DNA of 64,000 bases from the NCBI GenBank assembly GCA_028386065.3, contig JAKUCV010004766.1:184690-248689 (forward strand), read 5' to 3'. The DNA comes from Turnera subulata (taxonomy: Eukaryota; Streptophyta; Magnoliopsida; Malpighiales; Passifloraceae). Positions 59,582 through 64,000 of this stretch are shown here, piece after piece. The notes beneath the pieces are model-generated. The model was not told the DNA's origin. It did no database searches and saw nothing but the letters and a program-made list of their open reading frames with translations. The number at the start of each line of letters is the position of its first letter. Position 1 is the first letter of the stretch. A program made the position numbers and the translations under genes.

Positions 59582-62029
59582 TGTAACAGCCTGGGTAAAA
59601 ATTTTGGATTTTTCCCGGACTGTAAAAGTCTATTTACCGTGATTTACTGTTGAATTAATCTTGGGTAATTAATTGAAGGTAAATCGGGAGTCGTTTTTCG
59701 AAACCGAGGGTTTTCCCGCGCTCGTGATTTTCCCGCGGATTTTTCGAACCTAAGTTGGTATTTTTCGGGTTTCGGAATTTCTCAGAAAATCACACCGGAA
59801 AATAACTAAGGAGGTATCGGTTATTTTCTGGTCCGGATCGGATTCGCCCGTAATACGGACGATTTGCATTATTTGGTTACTCACATGTTTAATAGTAAAA
59901 AAAAAAAACAGATTAAAAGAAGCAGAATCGGTGGAGAGGAAGAGAAGAGAAAAAAAAGAAGAAGAAAGGAAAAATAGAATCCGGAAAAAAAAAATGAAAA
60001 AGAAAAGAGGAAGTGAAATAAGTAGAGAAGGAAAAGAGAGAGACAGAGGAGATTAGTGAAATTTGAAACTTTTAGTGTAATATGGAGGAATTAATGGAAA
60101 GGGAGAAAGTACATGTGTTTTTGTTGGTGGGAATGAAGCAAGGAACTTGTGTTTCAGTTGATTGAAGTGAAGAAGGTGGGCTGCGTTTCTGGTTTTGCAG
60201 CAGCGATGGTTGGATGAAGAAGATGACCTCGATTTTGCAGTTTAGTCCCTTAGTTTTCACCTATTCAGATAAGTCCCTGCAATTTAGTCTTTAAATTATT
60301 TATATTTTCAATTTAGTCCTAGCCGAAAGGATTATTGTTTAGTTAAAGATGATTTGAGGATTATATATTTCTGGGAAATATAAATATATAGTAAAATTGG
60401 GAAGATAAAAAAAATAAAAGGGATATATTTTCTGAAAAATATATATAAGTAATATTTCTGAAATATATATATAATTATGAGGATATATAATTGTTTGGAA
60501 AGTAATTTGTTTTTAGAAAATAAAAGTACCTATTTATTAATTTGTATTTATTTTCAGGATAAGCTTTTATGAGTATATGTTTTCTGGTAAAGAACATACA
60601 TAGCATACGATTATTTTATATATTTTTATTTTGAATAATAATAATAATATTTGGTAATTATATTATGGTAAATAGTTTTACGGAAATATCTTGGAAAATT
60701 ATATATATATGTTATAATTTCTAGAAAAAAATTATGGTGTTTATATTTTGGGAAAAGTATAATTATTATTATGAAAATTATTTTGAAAAGAGTTTTAATT
60801 AAAGTATGGTACCGAAATTATATTCGGAAATACGTTCGGAAAATTATTTTCGATAAGAGATAATAATATCAGATAAGAACCGGGATGGGATTAATTCGTA
60901 GTTTGGCATCATGACATACTCTTATGTGCATTTATGTGTATGTATGATTTTGTTGTATAGGTTTTTGGATATCGGGCAGTTTCCCGAGGAGCCGGCGTCG
61001 GACCGGTCATTGTCTCCGAAGTTGAGTAATCGGCCAAGGTGAGGATGGATTTCCTTCAATATGTGCCTTATTACTCGGTTATTGTGTTTGGTGTTGTTGC
61101 ATTATTGGATGCTGTGCTTTTGTTGTGTTTTTGGCTCGGGATGTCTATCCCGGTGCTTGTTTGGTATTTTTGGGATGTTTATCCCCGTGTCGTTTTTCTG
61201 TGTCTTTGGATTAAGTAATAATGGATTAATAATGAATTATGATGAGGATGTCGATCCTCGGTATTTTGGTTAGGGATGTCGATCCCTGTGACTTGGTTTT
61301 TAATGACGGTAATATAATTGTCACGTGGTAAGTAGAGGTACGACCGGATGGTTAGAGACTGTTTTGTGGTGGCCATGATCTGGGTTCGTGTGATAAGCAT
61401 GTCTATGCTTGGGATGTCTATCCCGGTTTGTTATTTTTGGGATGTCTATCTCTGGGTTCTTTTTGATCTGGCACCAGGAACAGGTTGATAACCTGGTACG
61501 ACCCTAGCTTATCCGTGACGGGGTCCGGAAAGATAAAAATTGGATAATTGATTTTGTTTTAGTCTTTTGGTCTTGGACCGATTTTGGGTCGGGCCTTTTG
61601 GTTTGGTTGACCTTGAGTAATTTTTAGTGTCCATATTGATCGTCTTTCCATTGTCGTGAGCACTTCGGACTCACCCCTCACCTGCGGGCTTTCATCCCGT
61701 AGGATGAGTTGTTCATTGTACAGGTTTGGTGCATTCCAGACAGGCTGCAGCGTTATCCCTTGGACAGGCTTGGATCCATAGATTGCATGTGTCGCATACA
61801 GTGTTAGTTATTTAAAGTCTTCCGCTGTGCACTATTTTGTTATTGTTGGGCCATTGGGCCAGTTATGATGTTTTATTGTTGGGCCGAGGGGCCAGATATA
61901 CGAGTTTTATATTTTGGGCTGTTGAGCCAGTTTTCCATTATTTACACTGTATGCTAGTTTTGATGGTTGGGTTGTCATAGTTCCGGCTCGTGTTTACTGT
62001 GTACGGTAAATTCGGGTCGGGGCGTTTCA
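59582..62029 (+). mobile_element. Long gypsy-type LTR (2.4 kb), 5' LTR of a truncated element
   Basis: It starts TGTAACAGCCTGGG and ends GGGGCGTTTCA, directly before a primer site-like TTTTGGTAGCGGAGCG; TGTAACAGCC...GGCGTTTCA is a familiar plant gypsy LTR layout. Inside are a purine-rich block (59895-60050), an AT-rich middle and a structured GC-richer 3' part (60950-62000) with repeated hairpins (61137-61452). There is no second LTR within the window, and the internal region is lost within ~135 bp. Confidence 0.75.
61137..61452 (+). repeat. Cluster of seven short hairpins with covarying stems
   Basis: The pattern is stem-GTCT/GTTT/GTCG-stem. Sites: 61137-61153 CGGGAT/ATCCCG, 61172-61187 GGGAT/ATCCC, 61244-61260 GAGGAT/ATCCTC, 61272-61287 AGGGAT/ATCCCT, 61395-61410 AAGCAT/ATGCTT, 61411-61424 GGGAT/ATCCC, and 61438-61452 GGGAT/ATCTC with one mismatch. 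In three copies the two stem sides differ from the main form yet still pair. They lie in the transcribed-type 3' part of the long LTR. Confidence 0.8.
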
Positions 62030-62031
62030 TT

Positions 62032-62165
62032 TTGGTAGCGGAGCGGGCGTTAGGTCTTGTTGGGCAGTCTATGTGTGTTGTTGTCTTGTTTGCATAGTTC
62101 GCTCCATTTGTTATTTATTTTATATCATTTTAGTTAGTGCATTATGGATCCAGTCAAGGGACGCC
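62032..62165 (+). mobile_element. Primer site and start of the internal region, truncated
   Basis: TTTTGGTAGCGGAGCGGGCG follows the LTR end. It is close to the TTTGGTATCAGAGC used with initiator-Met tRNA, with changes. An ATG at 62144 (ATGGATCCAGTCAAG) may be a gag start, but the frame is lost by about 62165, where unrelated AT-rich DNA begins. Confidence 0.55.
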
Positions 62166-62369
62166 AGCTGTCGCGGAACATACACATAAGAGGTAAATGA
62201 TGCCATAATATGCAAAAATACAAATATTATTGGTAGAACTGATATTTTGAGTACAAAGGGAAATATTAATAATTTGATTGCAAAGGGAAATAGTACATTG
62301 ATACTTGATATTTTACAAAAAGAAAAAAAAATACATAGATTTTTGACAATTTATAAAAATAGAAATACA
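62166..62369. other. Short AT-rich gap, no gene
   Basis: AT-rich sequence between the truncated LTR element and the stop codon of the minus-strand ORF. Nothing was recognised. Confidence 0.5.
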
Positions 62370-62370
62370 A

Positions 62371-62982
62371 TTAACGGTTCGCAACGACGTTGACACGGAA
62401 GCTGTTTGCGTCGCTTTTGACGTTGATCGTGACTCTGTCGCTCCAAGAGAGCCACATGCCGCCTCTGTCGCGCTGGCCAGGAATCTCGAATCGGTTAGCT
62501 TGTGGGAACCGGAGTGGAATCAGACCGTGATTGTCCCGTGGTTGCCACTGCGTCTCCGTCAGAAGAACCATGTTGGGCTTGTACTGGTTCTTCAGATCCC
62601 TCAAAGTGCGTGAGAACTCCTGTGCACGCCTTGCAACTCCTCTGCAGTTCCACACCAGCAGACGTACCTTTGGCCAGGTTGGAGGTAGTCGAGTCATTCT
62701 GGGTATACTCTGGGCTGTCATTGCGAGCTGGTAGTAAGCACCTTGCTCCACAGTCTGGCAAGTGGACTCCAAGTTGAACTCTTGAAGCCTATCCGAGATG
62801 AAGAACATCACGGAGTTTGCTGAGCCGTAGTATGATGTCCTCAGAGTGCCGCGATCCTCTAGGAAGAACACCTCTTCCATGGGAGTGACGAAGAACCGTG
62901 ACGAATAGAGCTCGTCGACGAAGACCAGGCGTGGCATTCTGCCGAGCTCGTTCGGCAGCTCTTCAGCACGCTCGTTGACCAT
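62371..62982 (-). CDS. Chimeric ORF: unknown N-terminus plus LINE-type endonuclease start
   Basis: An intact 203-codon frame, GC-rich in AT-rich surroundings. Residues 1-100 (VFVDELYSSRFFVTPMEEVF, SANSVMFFISDRLQEF) match no family I know. From about 106, VRLLVWNCRGVARRA...RTLRDL...PNMVLLTETQ is the start of an endonuclease/exonuclease/phosphatase domain of L1-type LINEs, with the Asn of NCRG and the Glu of TET. GGMWLSWSD also fits. The later catalytic His/Asp part is absent, so it is not a working endonuclease. Upstream on the minus strand are a TATA box (TATAAAAG, about 63158-63150) and an ATG with a 20-codon upstream frame. It may be a rearranged LINE, a captured fusion, or part of a larger retroelement; function unknown. 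Confidence 0.5.
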   Translation of the reverse strand: MVNERAEELPNELGRMPRLVFVDELYSSRFFVTPMEEVFFLEDRGTLRTSYYGSANSVMFFISDRLQEFNLESTCQTVEQGAYYQLAMTAQSIPRMTRLPPTWPKVRLLVWNCRGVARRAQEFSRTLRDLKNQYKPNMVLLTETQWQPRDNHGLIPLRFPQANRFEIPGQRDRGGMWLSWSDRVTINVKSDANSFRVNVVANR

Positions 62983-62999
62983 GCTATACGCTAGACGAT

Positions 63000-63850
63000 T
63001 CCTTCTGCCGAGATTGGCACCTTCGACAAGAAAACTGAAGATGGAGCAGGCATTTTGATTGGAACGTGTGGGGTTTTGATTTGAACGTTGTGGTTTTGTT
63101 TGCTTTTAAAATGCTTTTGATGATTTACACATCACCGCTCCTTCTTTTATACTCTTATGGGGAGCGTGATTACCGTTTTTGATTTTCAAGATCTTGCTTT
63201 TTAAAAATTTACCGTTGCTTTCATTTAATGTTTTGTTACTTTACACGTTTTTCGGACTCATGCCAGAGATTTTCAGCCTATTTTCAACACATGATTTTAT
63301 TTCGCTCTGGCTACCTTGTCTTTTGTTTTCATGGTCTTTCTGCATTTTCTTGCATCTTTTATCACTTGCATCCGTGACCGTTGAGGCCAGACGGATGGGA
63401 CCGTATCTCGAATAGAGTGCATGTGCGACAAGTTCACAGCTGTTCGGACATCGTGGAGAGATACGTTGTCTTGACAGACGTTTTTGGCTTACGCGGAAAT
63501 TGTGAACAAGTGGGTAACGTGTCCTTCGAGAGACACAGGATGTGCTCGTGATCATCGCCTTCCGAGTTAACGGATATCTTCTTCACGAGGTTAACAGACG
63601 TCACCGTTAGCTGTGCGAGTTACGTTTCGTGGTTCGAGGATGTTTACATCCGGTACGGGCACCGATCAAGAAATATTTCTGTTTTAACTTCTTTATATTT
63701 TGGTTTTGTTACATGAGATTTAATTTTAAATTTATTTATATTTGATTTCATATTCTTATTGATGGTTTTTGTTTTGTGTTGTGATGTTTTTAATTTTTCA
63801 GTTGGCATGCGTTTTCACAATTGAACAAGAGTTTTATTTTAAAAGAAAAC
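63000..63850. other. Upstream region of the chimeric ORF, no further gene
   Basis: 63240-63640 is unusually structured and GC-balanced for the area, with repeated ACGT/TGACG-like words on the minus strand (GGTGACGTCTGTTAAC, AACGTCTGTCAAGAC). These could be regulatory. 63660-63850 is AT-rich. No conserved reading frame was seen. Confidence 0.35.
63148..63160 (-). promoter_or_regulatory. Putative TATA box upstream of the chimeric ORF
   Basis: GAGTATAAAAGAAGGAGC on the minus strand, about 170 bp before the ORF start. A short upstream frame beginning MPAPSSVFLSK (ATG near 63054) lies between the TATA box and the ORF and ends before it. Confidence 0.45.
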
Positions 63851-63896
63851 TTATTTTATTTATTCATAATAGTTTTACAACAGGAGAAGAAGTACT

Positions 63897-64000
63897 CTAC
63901 TGAGTTACTTGCTTCTCTAAGTCTTTTACAAGCTTCCTTAAGTTTTCTACGTTGGACGAGAGTGCCATACACGCCACTTCGATCTGCATCACCGCAGAGC
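63897..64000 (-). other. Possible 3' end of a reading frame cut by the window edge
   Basis: On the minus strand one frame reads MALSSNVENLRKLVKDLEKQ and then stops (TAG at 63899-63897). Its heptad-like Leu spacing could be a coiled coil. An AATAAA-type signal follows near 63860-63855. A second frame is also open here, so the call is weak; the rest lies outside the window. Confidence 0.25.

Overview
This window is nuclear DNA of a flowering plant, most likely a eudicot. Six protein-coding genes have plant-type exon structures or are intron-poor PPR genes. They sit in AT-rich DNA crowded with plant transposons: LTR elements, long-TIR Mutator-like elements, a Stowaway MITE, L1-type LINEs and a tRNA-derived SINE. 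The species cannot be named from sequence alone.

Layout. 1-15.3 kb holds only repeats: a 5S-rRNA-like repeat split by a 6.4 kb non-coding LTR element (507-6941, TSD AAGTA) that itself carries a ~15-copy tandem array and a 152-bp MITE; two further LTR-like remnants; and a long-TIR element (12956-15336) whose right end lies 186 bp from the start codon of an RBM42-type RNA-binding gene. 15.5-33.3 kb holds two convergent genes, RBM42-like (+, 15522-18487, 6 exons, 245 aa) and exportin-4 (-, 33265-19435, 32 exons reconstructed, 1177 aa) with a Stowaway MITE in an intron. 33.9-37.1 kb is an inverted pair of a degraded gene fragment around a broken L1 LINE. 41.1-46.4 kb holds two convergent single-exon P-class PPR genes, close to Arabidopsis At1g08610 and At3g04760. 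47.4-50.5 kb is a PTAR1-like protein prenyltransferase alpha-repeat gene (-, 10 exons, 392 aa), with a second long-TIR element starting about 250 bp upstream of its ATG. 55.8-56.6 kb has a LINE RNase H fragment and a SINE. 57.3-58.8 kb is an OMA1-like M48 metallopeptidase (+, 3 exons, 397 aa). 59.6-62.2 kb is a long gypsy-type LTR plus primer site, cut off inside the element. 62.4-63.0 kb is a GC-rich ORF on the minus strand that joins an unrecognised N-terminal half to a LINE-type endonuclease start.

The genes do not form a pathway. They are housekeeping functions: RNA processing, nuclear transport, organelle RNA metabolism, a prenyltransferase-fold protein and inner-membrane proteolysis of mitochondria. 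From memory of Arabidopsis, the exportin-4 and RBM42-like genes are neighbours there (At3g04490/At3g04500), so this pair looks like conserved microsynteny.

The least expected signals are (1) seven short hairpins in the long LTR at 61.1-61.5 kb whose stems change on both sides together while the loop stays constant, (2) the chimeric GC-rich ORF at 62.4 kb, (3) the inverted gene-fragment pair with the LINE spacer, and (4) two independent long-TIR elements, each within ~250 bp of a start codon. I saw no operon, CRISPR array or defence-type gene cluster. Exon boundaries were set by hand from splice signals, reading frame and family similarity.
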